NCBI RefSeq assembly: GCF_008271805.1
Contig: NZ_VSRY01000158.1
Location: 124,001-188,000, forward strand
DNA: 64,000 nucleotides
Reading direction: 5' to 3'
Source: Streptomyces sp. TRM49041
GTDB lineage: Bacteria; Actinomycetota; Actinomycetes; Streptomycetales; Streptomycetaceae
The notes below the pieces were generated by a model. The model saw nothing but the letters and a program-made list of their open reading frames with translations. It was not told the origin of the DNA and did not search any database. The translations under genes and the position numbers were made by a program. Below, piece after piece: positions 17,198-26,234 of the stretch (position 1 is its first letter; every line of letters begins with the position of its first letter).

Positions 17198-18082
17198 ATG
17201 GTGCAGAACAAGCGTGTGGGCTTCGCGGGACTGGGCTCCATGGGCGGCGGGATGTGCCGCCGCCTCGCGGACCGCGGATTCGAGGTGAGGGCCTTCGACG
17301 TCGATACGGACGCCCTGCGGCGCGCGGGAGAGCACCCCGGCGTCGACGCGGCGGTGGACGTCCCCGGCCTGGCCGCCCCGGTGATCGTCACCATGCTGCC
17401 CGACGGCGGGGCCGTACGGCAGGTGGCCGACGTGCTCCTGCCGAAGCTCGAACCCGGTGCGCTGATCATCGACACCGGTTCGTCGGCCCCGTCCGACACC
17501 CTCGAACTGGGCCGCACCGCCGCCGGGTTCGGTGTCGCGGTCGTGGACGCCCCCGTCTCGGGCAGCCCCGACGCCGCCCGGTCGGGGGAACTCACCCTGA
17601 TGGCCGCGGGTGACTCCGGCGCCCTGGACCGTGCCGAGGCGGTGCTCTCCGCGCTCGGCCGGGTCCACCGGGTCGGCCCGGCCGGCGCCGGGCACGCGCT
17701 GAAGGCGCTCAACAACCTCCTCTCCGCGGTGAATCTCGCCGCGGTCGCCGAAGTCATGCTGGCCGGGCGGGCGTTCGGCCTGGAGCCCGCCGTCATGCTC
17801 GACGTGATAAACGCCTCCACCGGCCGCAACCACGCCTCCGAGACCAAGCTCCCCGACCATGTGCTGACCGGCACGTTCGACTCGGGCTTCGCACTGCGGC
17901 TGATGCTCAAGGACATCAGGATCGCCACCGCCCTCCAGGCGGAGGCGGGCGGTCCGGCGGCCTTCGGCACGGCCTGCCAGGCCCTGTGGGAGAAGGCGCG
18001 GGCCGAACTCCCCGCCGGAGCCGACAACGTCGAAGTGATCCGCTGGCTGGAAGGCGCGGCGGGACGGGAGCTGCGGGCATGA
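17198..18082 (+). CDS. 3-hydroxyisobutyrate dehydrogenase-like (beta-hydroxyacid dehydrogenase)
   Basis: The protein (about 294 residues) begins with the NAD(P) motif VGFAGLGSMGGGM and carries the substrate loop DAPVSGSPDAARSGELTLM and the catalytic-lysine helix GHALKALNNLLSAVNL of the beta-hydroxyacid dehydrogenases. These oxidise or reduce C3 hydroxy acids. It is a third candidate, after PanB-like and PanE-like proteins, for handling a hydroxymethyl or semialdehyde group. GTG codons at 17171 and 17201 are other possible starts; GGAGGA directly before 17198 makes 17201 equally plausible. It overlaps the next gene (ATGA). Confidence 0.87.
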   Translation: MVQNKRVGFAGLGSMGGGMCRRLADRGFEVRAFDVDTDALRRAGEHPGVDAAVDVPGLAAPVIVTMLPDGGAVRQVADVLLPKLEPGALIIDTGSSAPSDTLELGRTAAGFGVAVVDAPVSGSPDAARSGELTLMAAGDSGALDRAEAVLSALGRVHRVGPAGAGHALKALNNLLSAVNLAAVAEVMLAGRAFGLEPAVMLDVINASTGRNHASETKLPDHVLTGTFDSGFALRLMLKDIRIATALQAEAGGPAAFGTACQALWEKARAELPAGADNVEVIRWLEGAAGRELRA

Positions 18083-19344
18083 GCGAGCCCAGGCGTATCG
18101 CGATCGTCGGAGGCACCCCGGCCGCCCTGAAGAAGGCGCGTGCCGCGGGCTTCGACGTGGTCTGGATCCACAACCCCCGCGAGCTGGCCGCCGCCGGCCT
18201 GGAAGAGGCCGCCGAGGCGCTGCTGACGGACTACCGCGAGCCGGCCGCCGTCGCGGAACTACTCGCCACGGTGCACGCCCGCCGCCCCGTCGAACGGGTC
18301 GTCTCCATGATCGAGGACGGGCTGGAGACGGCCGCTGCCGCGACGGCCGCGCTCGGGCTGCCCGGCGCCGGACTCGACGTCGTACGGGTCCTCCAGGACA
18401 AACTGGCCTTCCGCGCACTGCTCGACGAGCGCGGGGTGGACGCGACCGCCGCTCGGATCGGCCACACGGAGCGCGATCTGCGGGACTTCGTCGAGGCACA
18501 CGGGCTCGCCGTGATCAAACCCCGCTACGGCTCCGGAAGCATCGGGGTCCGCATGGTGCACGGCCCGGACGACGTCCCGGAGGTGGCGGCCTGGGCCGCC
18601 GAGTTCGGGCTGCACACCTTCCTCATGGAGGAGTACCTGGAGGGCCCGGAGATCAGCGTCGAGTCCTTCTCCTTCGCCGGGAAGCACACGGTGCTCGCGC
18701 ACACCGCGAAGGAGACCCTCGACTCCTTCGTCGAAGTCGGCCACGTCCAGCCCGCCGGTCTCGCCCCGGCCCTCGCCGCGCAGGTCGACGACCTCGTCGT
18801 CCGCATGCTCGACGCCGTCGGCCTCCAGGACGGCCCGTCCCACACCGAACTGAAGCTCACCCCGGACGGGCCGCGGCTCGTGGAGTCCCACAACCGGCGC
18901 GGCGGCGACCGTATCGCCGACCTCGTCCACGAGGTGTACGGCATCGACATCGACGCGCTCGCCTATCTCTGGTACGCGGGCCGCACCGAACCCGTGGCGC
19001 CGGGCGAGCCCCGGTGCGGCGCGGCCATCCACTTCCTCACCGCCGAGCCGGGTGTTGTCGAAGCCGTCGAAGGCGCCGACGCCGTGCGCGCCGACCCGTA
19101 CGTCGTGGACCTGCAGATCGGCGTCTCGCCCGGCGACACGGTACGGCCCATCGCCTGGTCGTACGACCGCTCCGGCCTGCTCATCGTCCGTGGCGCGGAC
19201 GCCGCGGACGCCCGTGAGCGGGCCCGCGAACTCGCCTCCCGCATCGACATCCGAACCGGACCGGCAGGGCCGGAACCGGACTTCCGTCCCATCGCGTCGG
19301 TGGCCCCCCGCCCCGACCGGCTGGTCGGCCCGGCAGAAAGGTGA
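18079..19344 (+). CDS. ATP-grasp carboxylate-amine ligase (type B, copy 2)
   Basis: The 421-residue protein has the ATP-grasp loop LAVIKPRYGSGSIGVRM and the metal-binding end LTPDGPRLVESHNRRGGDR, resembling the ligase at 3775-5031. It probably forms one of the amide bonds of the product. It is coupled to the dehydrogenase by a four-base ATGA overlap and is followed after 7 bases by the PNPOx-like gene. Confidence 0.87.
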   Translation: MSEPRRIAIVGGTPAALKKARAAGFDVVWIHNPRELAAAGLEEAAEALLTDYREPAAVAELLATVHARRPVERVVSMIEDGLETAAAATAALGLPGAGLDVVRVLQDKLAFRALLDERGVDATAARIGHTERDLRDFVEAHGLAVIKPRYGSGSIGVRMVHGPDDVPEVAAWAAEFGLHTFLMEEYLEGPEISVESFSFAGKHTVLAHTAKETLDSFVEVGHVQPAGLAPALAAQVDDLVVRMLDAVGLQDGPSHTELKLTPDGPRLVESHNRRGGDRIADLVHEVYGIDIDALAYLWYAGRTEPVAPGEPRCGAAIHFLTAEPGVVEAVEGADAVRADPYVVDLQIGVSPGDTVRPIAWSYDRSGLLIVRGADAADARERARELASRIDIRTGPAGPEPDFRPIASVAPRPDRLVGPAER

Positions 19345-19351
19345 ACCGCCC

Positions 19352-19906
19352 ATGGGCAAGCTCTACGAGGCGCTGACCCCCGGTCTGCGCACGTTCATCG
19401 AGGAGGCCCCGGTCTTCTTCGTGGCCACCGCTCCCCGCGCGGACGAGGGCCGCGTCAACGTGTCGCCCAAGGGCGGCATGGACACGCTCCACATCCTCGA
19501 CGACACGACGGTCGCCTACCTGGACCTCATCGGCTCGGGAGCGGAGACCATCGCGCACATCCGGGAGAACGGGCGGATCACCCTGATGTTCTGCTCCTTC
19601 ACCCACCGCCCCAAGATCCTGCGGCTGTACGGCCGGGGACGCTGCGTCTTCCCGGACTCTCCCGAATGGGGCGCCCTCGTCGGCCGCTTCGGCAGCCATC
19701 CCATCCCCCGCTCCGTCGTCGTGGTCTCCCTCGACCGGATCGCCGACTCGTGCGGCTTCACGGTCCCCGAGATGACCCTGGTCGGGGAACGGGACCTCCA
19801 GGACAAGTGGGGAGAGCGCAGGACCCGGCCGGAGCTGGAGGAGTACATGCGCGAGAAGAACTCCCACAGCATCGACGGCCTCCCGGCCCGGCCGCACCTC
19901 GACTGA
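19352..19906 (+). CDS. pyridoxamine 5'-phosphate oxidase-fold protein
   Basis: The 184-residue protein has the PNPOx-like split barrel used for flavin or F420 binding: FIEEAPVFFVATAP, NVSPKGGMDTLHI, GSGAETIAHIRENGRITLMF and LRLYGRGRCVF. Family members include pyridoxamine phosphate oxidases, FMN-dependent reductases and non-enzymatic flavin sinks. It is the last gene of the second operon, and could reduce or oxidise an intermediate or handle flavin. No specific reaction can be assigned. Confidence 0.8.
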   Translation: MGKLYEALTPGLRTFIEEAPVFFVATAPRADEGRVNVSPKGGMDTLHILDDTTVAYLDLIGSGAETIAHIRENGRITLMFCSFTHRPKILRLYGRGRCVFPDSPEWGALVGRFGSHPIPRSVVVVSLDRIADSCGFTVPEMTLVGERDLQDKWGERRTRPELEEYMREKNSHSIDGLPARPHLD

Positions 19907-19998
19907 CCTCCGGCGGACCGGCCCCGGGCGACGGCGTACGGCGCGGGCCGCTGTCAGGACCGAGAAGTACGGCGCGGGGGAGTGCCGTCGGCTGGTCG

Positions 19999-21129
19999 TC
20001 AGACCTCGCAGCGCGTTTCCACGCCCGAGCCCGCCTCGCCGTCGCAGTCGTCTGTGCCGGCCTCGCCGTCGAGGTAGTCGTTCGCGGGGCCGCCGCGGAT
20101 CAGGTCGTCCCCGTCACCGCCGCTGAGACGGTCGGAGCCGCCGGCCGAACCGGCCGACGCGAACGTGGCGTTGTCGACGTTGTCGCCGGCCAGCACGTCG
20201 TCACCACCCCGGCCCTGGATCAGGTCGCGGCCGGCGGTGGCGCCGGCGGGGTCGCTGAACGCGCTGTCGCCCGCCAGCATGATCTCGTCGGCGGAGCCGC
20301 CCAGGATGCGGTCGTCGCCGGAGCCGACCGCGGTGCCCCCGGAGGCGTGGTGGTCGCCCACGGCGAAGAAGCCGCCGTCCTCGCCCAGGTCGATGAAGTC
20401 GTCCCCGCCCGCGCCGACGGCGTCGCCCACGATGGCCCAGCTGTCGCCGGTCGCGTCGCCGAAGTCGCCGGGCCCCTCACGCAGAATGTCGTCGCCGGCC
20501 CCGGTGGCCTGGTAGAAACCGACCGAGTCGCCGACGAGGCTGTCGTCGCCGTCCCGGCCCTCCAGTACGTCGTCGGCTCCACCGGCCGCGTGGTCGCCCC
20601 GGGCGTCGCCCACCAGGAAGTCGCCGCCCGGTCCGCCGTCGAGGGAGTCGTCGGCGGCACCCGAGGCGGCGCCCTGGACGGCATAGCCGTCGCCGATCAG
20701 CTGGTCGGAGCCGCCACCGCCGGACAACCGGTCACGCCCGGCGGGCCCGGTGACGTCGCCGGTCCTCGCCGCGTGGTCGCCGACGAGCAGATCGTCGCCC
20801 TCTCCGCCGGTCAGCTGATCGTTCCCGGCGCCGCCGACGAGCCGGTCGTTCCCCGCCCCGCCGACGATCACGTCGTCGCCGCCCTCGCCGCAGATCACGT
20901 CGCTGCCCCCGCCGCCGTCGATCCTGTCCGGCCCCGGCGTGCCGACGATCACGTCGTCGCCCGGCGTGCCGGTGGTGCCCGCGGTGGTGGCGGTGGCCCC
21001 GAAGCACGAGCGCTGCTGGGCCCCGGCCTCGGTGGCGCCGAACCCGACCAGCGCGGTGGCGGCGAAGACCTGGACGCAGACGGCGAGAACGCCCCGGCGG
21101 CCGGGTCCCCTCCCCTGCTGTCGCTGCAT
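19999..21129 (-). CDS. secreted RTX-type calcium-binding repeat protein
   Basis: The 376-residue protein starts with a basic region, a hydrophobic core and an AxA-like site (VGFGATEAGAQQ), which is a Sec signal peptide. It is then almost entirely hemolysin-type nonapeptide repeats of the GGxGxDxLxG form (GGEGDDLLVGD and others), which bind calcium in a beta-roll. No catalytic domain is visible, so this is a structural or adhesive secreted protein and not evidence of a toxin. The ATG at 21129 was chosen because the signal peptide begins there. Confidence 0.87.
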   Translation of the reverse strand: MQRQQGRGPGRRGVLAVCVQVFAATALVGFGATEAGAQQRSCFGATATTAGTTGTPGDDVIVGTPGPDRIDGGGGSDVICGEGGDDVIVGGAGNDRLVGGAGNDQLTGGEGDDLLVGDHAARTGDVTGPAGRDRLSGGGGSDQLIGDGYAVQGAASGAADDSLDGGPGGDFLVGDARGDHAAGGADDVLEGRDGDDSLVGDSVGFYQATGAGDDILREGPGDFGDATGDSWAIVGDAVGAGGDDFIDLGEDGGFFAVGDHHASGGTAVGSGDDRILGGSADEIMLAGDSAFSDPAGATAGRDLIQGRGGDDVLAGDNVDNATFASAGSAGGSDRLSGGDGDDLIRGGPANDYLDGEAGTDDCDGEAGSGVETRCEV

Positions 21130-21339
21130 GCTGCTCCCTGGGTGTGCTGGTGTCACTGCCGCGTGATCCTTTCCAGCACCCCGGGCGGCCCGCGCCGCGC
21201 CACCAGGGTTTTCATCCGTTCGGATACCGATCGGGATACTGATCCGACGAGATGTGCGCGTGCCCGCGGACCTCCTTGCCGCTCGGGCGGCCGCGGCATA
21301 GCGTGATCGAACTGACCGCGTGCCATGGGGGAGGGGTCC

Positions 21340-22002
21340 GTGATCGACAAGCTGCTGCCGTCGGCGGTGTCCGTAGCCGAGGCGTTCCACGACCCGCCCG
21401 GTCTGTCGCTGCTCGGCGCGGAGGCCGAGGAGGTGAGCCGCGCGGTCGACAAGCGGAGGCGGGAGTTCACCACCGTCCGCTGGTGCGCGAGGCGCGCGCT
21501 CAAGGGCCTGGGCATCGGGCCCGTACCCGTACTCCGAGGTGAGCGCGGCGCCCCGGTGTGGCCCGCCCGCGTCGTGGGCAGCATGACGCACTGCGACGGC
21601 TACCGGGGGGCGGCCGTGGCCCGCGACTCCCAGGTGCGTACGGTCGGGATCGACGCCGAGACCCATCTGCCGCTGCCCGGCGGCGTCCTCCACCTTGTCG
21701 CCCTGCCCTCCGAACAGCGTCACCTCGCCGAACTGGCCGACACCGATCCCGGCATCCACTGGGACCGGCTGCTGTTCAGCGCGAAGGAGTCCGTGTACAA
21801 GGCGTGGTTCCCCCTGACGCGCCGGTGGCTCGGCCATGAACAGGCCGAGATCACCTTCGGCGCCGACGGCACGTTCGCCGCCCGGCTCCTCCTCACCGAC
21901 CCTCAGATCCCCGCCGAGGGCTTCACCGGCCGATGGGCCGTCGAACAGAACCTCCTCGCCACCGCCATCGCGGTCCCCACGGGCCCCGGCACGGAGACAT
22001 GA
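21340..22002 (+). CDS. Sfp-type 4'-phosphopantetheinyl transferase
   Basis: The 220-residue protein has the EntD/Sfp signatures: MTHCDGYRGAAVA, the Mg-binding VGIDAE, and FSAKESVYKAWFP. It transfers 4'-phosphopantetheine from CoA to carrier-protein serines. The GTG at 21340 fits both the spacing to GGGAGGGG and the family start (V-I-D-K-L-L-P); ATG at 21325 is an alternative. No carrier domain was seen in this window, so it probably serves clusters elsewhere in the genome. Confidence 0.9.
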   Translation: MIDKLLPSAVSVAEAFHDPPGLSLLGAEAEEVSRAVDKRRREFTTVRWCARRALKGLGIGPVPVLRGERGAPVWPARVVGSMTHCDGYRGAAVARDSQVRTVGIDAETHLPLPGGVLHLVALPSEQRHLAELADTDPGIHWDRLLFSAKESVYKAWFPLTRRWLGHEQAEITFGADGTFAARLLLTDPQIPAEGFTGRWAVEQNLLATAIAVPTGPGTET

Positions 22003-22065
22003 GAGCCACTGCGGGCCGGCGGGCCGTCCGGGTTCCGTACGGCGGTCCGGGCGCCGCCCCGGTGC

Positions 22066-22752
22066 TCACCGGTGCCGGGCCGGCCTGAGGCGTTCCGGGA
22101 TCGAGAGGGATCGCAGCAGGTGCAGCACCTCGTCGTCGGAGACCTGGTCGAAGTCCTCGTACCAGAGCCCCACCGCACGGAAGTCCGGTGGCTGGGAGAG
22201 GCAGACCAGGTCGTCCACCTCCGGGCGAAGCTCCGCGGCCGCCCGCCGGTCGCCCACCGGGACGGCCAGGATCACCCGGGCGGGCTCCTCGTCCCGCAGC
22301 AGATGTACCGCGGCGCGGGCCGTCACCCCGGTCGCCAGTCCGTCGTCCACCAGGACGACCGCCCGGTCGCGCAGGTCCGGCGCCGGGTGGCCGCGCCGGT
22401 AGAGCGCTTCGCACCGGTGCACCTCGTTGCGTTCGCGCGCCACGTCCGCGCCCAGCTCGTCCGGCGTGATGCCGAGCATCCTCAGCGCCCGCTCGTCGAA
22501 GATCGGCGGCGCCTCCCCGGCGATCGCCCCGATGCCGACCTCCGGCTGACCGGGCAGGCCGATCTTCCGCGCGACCAGTACGTCCATGGGCGCGCCCAGC
22601 GCCCGCGCCACCTCCGCCGCCACCGGGACACCGCCCCTCGGCAGGGCGAGTACGACCGGGTCGGGCCACGCCTGCCCGATCGCCAGCTCGTGCACCCGCT
22701 CGCCGAGCCGCCGCCCCGCGTCCCGCCTGTCCTCGAACCGCAGCTCCTCCAT
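22066..22752 (-). CDS. phosphoribosyltransferase-domain protein
   Basis: The 228-residue protein has a type I PRTase core with the PRPP loop AVVLVDDGLATGVTARA and the N-terminal LALPRGGVPVAAEVARAL and VARKIGLPGQPEVGIGAIA segments. The family (DUF-like PRTases of actinomycetes) has no settled substrate. It is separated from the upstream hydrolase gene by 36 bases. The same two domains occur fused in one protein at 44469-45887, which strongly suggests functional linkage. Confidence 0.87.
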   Translation of the reverse strand: MEELRFEDRRDAGRRLGERVHELAIGQAWPDPVVLALPRGGVPVAAEVARALGAPMDVLVARKIGLPGQPEVGIGAIAGEAPPIFDERALRMLGITPDELGADVARERNEVHRCEALYRRGHPAPDLRDRAVVLVDDGLATGVTARAAVHLLRDEEPARVILAVPVGDRRAAAELRPEVDDLVCLSQPPDFRAVGLWYEDFDQVSDDEVLHLLRSLSIPERLRPARHR

Positions 22753-22788
22753 CGCAGCCTCCTCACGACCCGGCTCGGGGCGGGGCCG

Positions 22789-23472
22789 TCACATCCCGAT
22801 CGGCCACGGCTGGCCGTCGAAGGCATCGTCCCCCGGCCGCCGGAACCACGCCCGCGCCGCGCGCGTCACATGCTCCAGCGCCCCCGGCTCCTCGAACAGA
22901 TGGGTCGCGCCGGGCACGATCTCCACCCGGTTCGCCACCCTCAGCCGCTCGGCCGCCTCCTGGTTCAGCCGCAGCACCTCCGGGTCGTTCCCGCCGACGA
23001 TCAGCAGGACGGGCGCCGACACCCGGGGCAGCGCGTCCCCGGCCAGGTCCGGACGGCCGCCCCGCGACACCACCGACTGCACCCGGACGGGCCGGTCCGC
23101 CGCCGCCCGCAGTGCCGCGGCCGCGCCCGTGCTCGCGCCGAACAGCCCCACCGCCAGCTGCCGCGTCGCCGGCTCGTCGGCGAGCCAGTCGATGGCGGCC
23201 ACCACCCGGGAGCCCAGCAGGTCGATGTCGAAGCGGTGCTCCGCCGTCATCAGGTCCCGGCGTTCCTCCCGCTCCGTGAGCAGATCGATCAGCAGTGTCC
23301 CCAGCCCAGCCTGCTGCAGCGCCCCGGCCACCGCGCGGTTGCGCGGACTGTGCCGGGAGCTGCCGCTGCCGTGCGCGAACACCACCAGGACCGGCACCGA
23401 CGTGGGCAGCGCCAGATCGCCGCGGAGCGCGGAGCCGTCGATTGCGGGTATGACGACCTCTTCCAGAATCAC
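22789..23472 (-). CDS. dienelactone-hydrolase-family alpha/beta hydrolase
   Basis: The 227-residue protein has the alpha/beta hydrolase landmarks VFAHGSGSSRHSPRNRAVA, nucleophile Ser in LFGASTGAAAAL, an acid in IVGGNDPEVL and His in PGATHLFEEPG. The GTG at 23472 has GAGGAGG 6-8 bases upstream. It is transcribed before the phosphoribosyltransferase gene. The natural substrate is unknown; fused homologues combine the same pair of domains. Confidence 0.87.
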   Translation of the reverse strand: MILEEVVIPAIDGSALRGDLALPTSVPVLVVFAHGSGSSRHSPRNRAVAGALQQAGLGTLLIDLLTEREERRDLMTAEHRFDIDLLGSRVVAAIDWLADEPATRQLAVGLFGASTGAAAALRAAADRPVRVQSVVSRGGRPDLAGDALPRVSAPVLLIVGGNDPEVLRLNQEAAERLRVANRVEIVPGATHLFEEPGALEHVTRAARAWFRRPGDDAFDGQPWPIGM

Positions 23473-23676
23473 AACGGCCTCCTCCTCGTGGTTGTGGCCG
23501 TCCGGCGGGCCGACGGCCGAGCCACCGGCCCGCCGGGGCGGACGTGCGCCGTTCCGTCCACATACGCGGGACGGGTGCTCCCCGCCCGCCCGGGCAAACG
23601 TGAGGGACCGCCCCGAACGGGTACCGGGAACGGGGAAGACGAGGACCGAGCACGTCGCGTACGTACAGGAGACGTC

Positions 23677-24099
23677 ATGGACCACGACACGTTCATCGGA
23701 CAGGTCCAGCACCGCGCCCACCTCGACAGCCGGGGCGCGGCCGAGACCGCGACCAGGGCCACGCTGGAGACGCTCGCCGAGCGCGTACCGGCCGGTCTCG
23801 CGGACAAGCTCGCCGCGCAGCTGCCCAGAGAGGTCGGGGAGAACCTGCGCCGGGTGGCCACCGCCCCGGACCAGCCGACGACCGGGGTGCACATGAGCAA
23901 CCGCGAGTTCTTCGACCGGGTCGCCCAGCGTGCCGGGGCGAACACCGCCAAGGCCGCGCACGAGGCGCGCTGCGTCATGGAGGTAGTCACCGACGCCACC
24001 CAGGGCACCCTGACGGACAAGGTCCGCCAGTCCCTGGACCACGAGCTGGCCGACAGTCTCTTCGCCGGCAGCAGGGGCAGCCAGGCAGGCGGCACCTGA
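23677..24099 (+). CDS. DUF2267 protein
   Basis: The 140-residue acidic protein has two DUF2267-like half repeats (DHDTFIGQVQHRAHL... and MSNREFFDRVAQRAGAN...), each a small helical unit found in actinobacterial stress-associated loci. It has no catalytic motif and no membrane segment. The ATG at 23677 follows AGGAGA. It is divergent from the hydrolase gene. Such genes often sit near CBS and phosphoribosyltransferase genes, as here. Confidence 0.8.
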   Translation: MDHDTFIGQVQHRAHLDSRGAAETATRATLETLAERVPAGLADKLAAQLPREVGENLRRVATAPDQPTTGVHMSNREFFDRVAQRAGANTAKAAHEARCVMEVVTDATQGTLTDKVRQSLDHELADSLFAGSRGSQAGGT

Positions 24100-24302
24100 C
24101 CCACAGGCCGACCGGCCCGCACACGCCCGGCGCTCGCCGCCGCCGCGCCCGCCGCCCGTACGAAGTGCCATCTCGTACGCCATGCAGTGCCGTGGCGGGG
24201 CGCCGGCGGGTGCACACCAGGAGCTGTCCGGGCCGCGACCCGCCTGTCATCGCGTCGATGTGGGCGAAGCCGGTCGGCGGGCCAGTCGCCCTTCCGTGCT
24301 CT

Positions 24303-25157
24303 TCATGCGGGCGTCGAGGCCGTCATGTCTTGCGTGCCGACGACAGAGAGCAGGCTCAGCCGGGCCGCGCCCTCGGTGCCGGGCGGGGCGCTGAACCACA
24401 GCAGGCGCTGGCGTCCGTCCTCGCTGAACAGGCTGTTGCAGTCCAGCTCGATGACGCCCAGGGCGGGATGGACGATGCGTTTGTGGTCGGTTCGCCGGAG
24501 GGCGACATCGTGGGTGTCCCAGAGGGTGGCGAACTCCCGGCTGTGTGCGCGCAGCACGGCCACCATCCGGCTCACCTCCATGTCGCTGCCGCGTCGGGCG
24601 GCGACTGCCTGGAGGTCGGCGACGAAGACCCGGGAGTGGTGGGGGTGGTCCTCGGGCGGATAGAGGGTCCGGGCCTCGGGCTCGGTGAACCAGCGGTGGA
24701 CGAAGCTCGCCCGGGGACCGCGCAGCGCCGGGGGCCGGCCGACGAGCGCGGCGGCCAACGGGTTCTGGACGAGGGTTTCGTGCAGGTCGGTGATGACCTG
24801 GGCAGGGGTGGTGGAGAGCTGGTCCAGCAGGCCGAGAAGTCCGGGCTGGACATGCGCGGCCGGGCCGTGCGCCGCCGGGGGGACCGGCCGGTCGGCGAGG
24901 TGGAACAGATGGTCGCGCTCGTCGCCGTTCAGCCGCAGCGCCCGGGCCAGCGCGGCCAGGACCTGTGCCGAGGGCCGGGCGCCGCGTCCGCGTTCCAGCT
25001 CGGTGTAGTAGTCCGCGGACAGCCCGGCCAGGTGGGCGACCTCCTCGCGCCGCAGACCGGGCACCCGGCGCCGCGGGCCGGTGGGCAGGCCGACGTCGGA
25101 CGGGCGTATCCGGTCGCGCCGGGACTTGAGGAACGCAGCGAGTGCGGAATGGTTCAC
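24303..25157 (-). CDS. XRE/MmyB-like helix-turn-helix regulator
   Basis: The 284-residue protein has an N-terminal Cro/CI-type helix-turn-helix (VPGLRREEVAHLAGLSADYYTELERGRG) followed by the MmyB-like ligand-binding domain (NPLAAALVGRPPALRG, RWFTEPEARTLYPP, SREFATLWDTHDVALRR). Such regulators commonly control a divergent oxidoreductase, and an SDR starts 186 bases away on the other strand. The GTG start at 25157 gives the canonical N-terminus. Confidence 0.88.
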   Translation of the reverse strand: MNHSALAAFLKSRRDRIRPSDVGLPTGPRRRVPGLRREEVAHLAGLSADYYTELERGRGARPSAQVLAALARALRLNGDERDHLFHLADRPVPPAAHGPAAHVQPGLLGLLDQLSTTPAQVITDLHETLVQNPLAAALVGRPPALRGPRASFVHRWFTEPEARTLYPPEDHPHHSRVFVADLQAVAARRGSDMEVSRMVAVLRAHSREFATLWDTHDVALRRTDHKRIVHPALGVIELDCNSLFSEDGRQRLLWFSAPPGTEGAARLSLLSVVGTQDMTASTPA

Positions 25158-25343
25158 GTCTCCTATCGTCGCGCGCACCGGCGGGCGCGAGCCAGGGGAC
25201 GGCAACCCCTGGGTGGCCACAGCCCTGGCTGAGGCGGGCACCCCGAACCACTCTGGAGCCACGAGCGGGGCACCGCACCGGCGCCCCCAGCCATGATCAA
25301 GCGGTCGTGGCATCGCCCTCTGGCACCTCTCGCAGGAGTGTTC

Positions 25344-26126
25344 ATGTCTGTCCAGGAATCCGCGGACCGCTACGCCACGTCCGATCCCCGCGCCGACCGG
25401 CCCCGCGTCGCCATCGTCACGGGCGGCTCCCGCGGGATCGGCCGCGAGACGGTGCGCCGGCTCGCGGCCGACCGGTTCGCGGTCCTGATCGGTTACGCGG
25501 CCAACCGCGAACTCGCGGAGGCCGTCGTCAAGGACGTAGCCGCCGGCGGCGGCAGGGCGATCGCCGTCCGGGCGGACGCCGCCGACGAGCAGCAGATCTC
25601 CGCACTGTTCACCACCGCGGAGGCCGAGTTCGGGGGCGTCGACGTCGTCGTCCAGGCGGCCGGCCGGGCCTTGCTGGCGCCCATCGCCGAACTGGACCTG
25701 GCGGAGCTGGACGCGCTCCACCGCACCAATATCCGCGGGACCTTCGTCGTCGCCCAGCAGGCGGCGCGGAGGCTCCGCGACGGTGGCGCGGTCGTCACCT
25801 TCTCCTCGTCCGTGGTGGGTCTGGCCTTCCCCGGCTACGGCGCCTACAGCGCCGGCAAGGGCGCCGTCGAAGCACTCACGCTGATCCTCGCGCGGGAGCT
25901 GCGCGGCCGGGACATCACCGTCAACGCCGTGGCCCCCGGCCCCACCGCCACCGATCTGTTCTTCGAGGGCAAGGACGAACAGACCATCGCCCGGCTGGCC
26001 GCCCAGCCCCCGCTGGAGCGCCTCGGGACCCCCGCCGACATCGCCGAAGTCGTCGCCTTCCTCGCCTCCCCGGCCGGCCACTGGGTCAACGGCCAGGTCA
26101 TCCGTGCCAACGGCGGCATCATCTGA
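25344..26126 (+). CDS. SDR-family oxidoreductase
   Basis: The 260-residue short-chain dehydrogenase has the cofactor motif VTGGSRGIG, the active-site Ser region (FSSSVVGLAF), YSAGK for the Tyr-Lys pair, and the C-terminal NGQVIRANGGII. The ATG at 25344 has GCAGGAG upstream. It is probably controlled by the MmyB-like regulator at 24303-25157 and is followed by a tautomerase gene, a frequent pairing in actinomycetes. Confidence 0.92.
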   Translation: MSVQESADRYATSDPRADRPRVAIVTGGSRGIGRETVRRLAADRFAVLIGYAANRELAEAVVKDVAAGGGRAIAVRADAADEQQISALFTTAEAEFGGVDVVVQAAGRALLAPIAELDLAELDALHRTNIRGTFVVAQQAARRLRDGGAVVTFSSSVVGLAFPGYGAYSAGKGAVEALTLILARELRGRDITVNAVAPGPTATDLFFEGKDEQTIARLAAQPPLERLGTPADIAEVVAFLASPAGHWVNGQVIRANGGII

Positions 26127-26234
26127 CGACCGCGGCCCGGTGCACGGTGTCGGCACCGGGCCGCTCCGCCCCCGGACCCCGGCCCGCCCACCGCAGGCAG
26201 CTTCCCGTAACCACGTGTCGAAAAGAGAACCACC

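Noticed and set aside
19999..21129. RTX protein as a pore-forming toxin
   Set aside because: There is only a signal peptide and calcium repeats, with no toxin domain or type I export genes.
21340..22002. The PPTase as part of the ATP-grasp cluster
   Set aside because: No carrier-protein serine site was seen in the window, and an unrelated RTX gene lies between.
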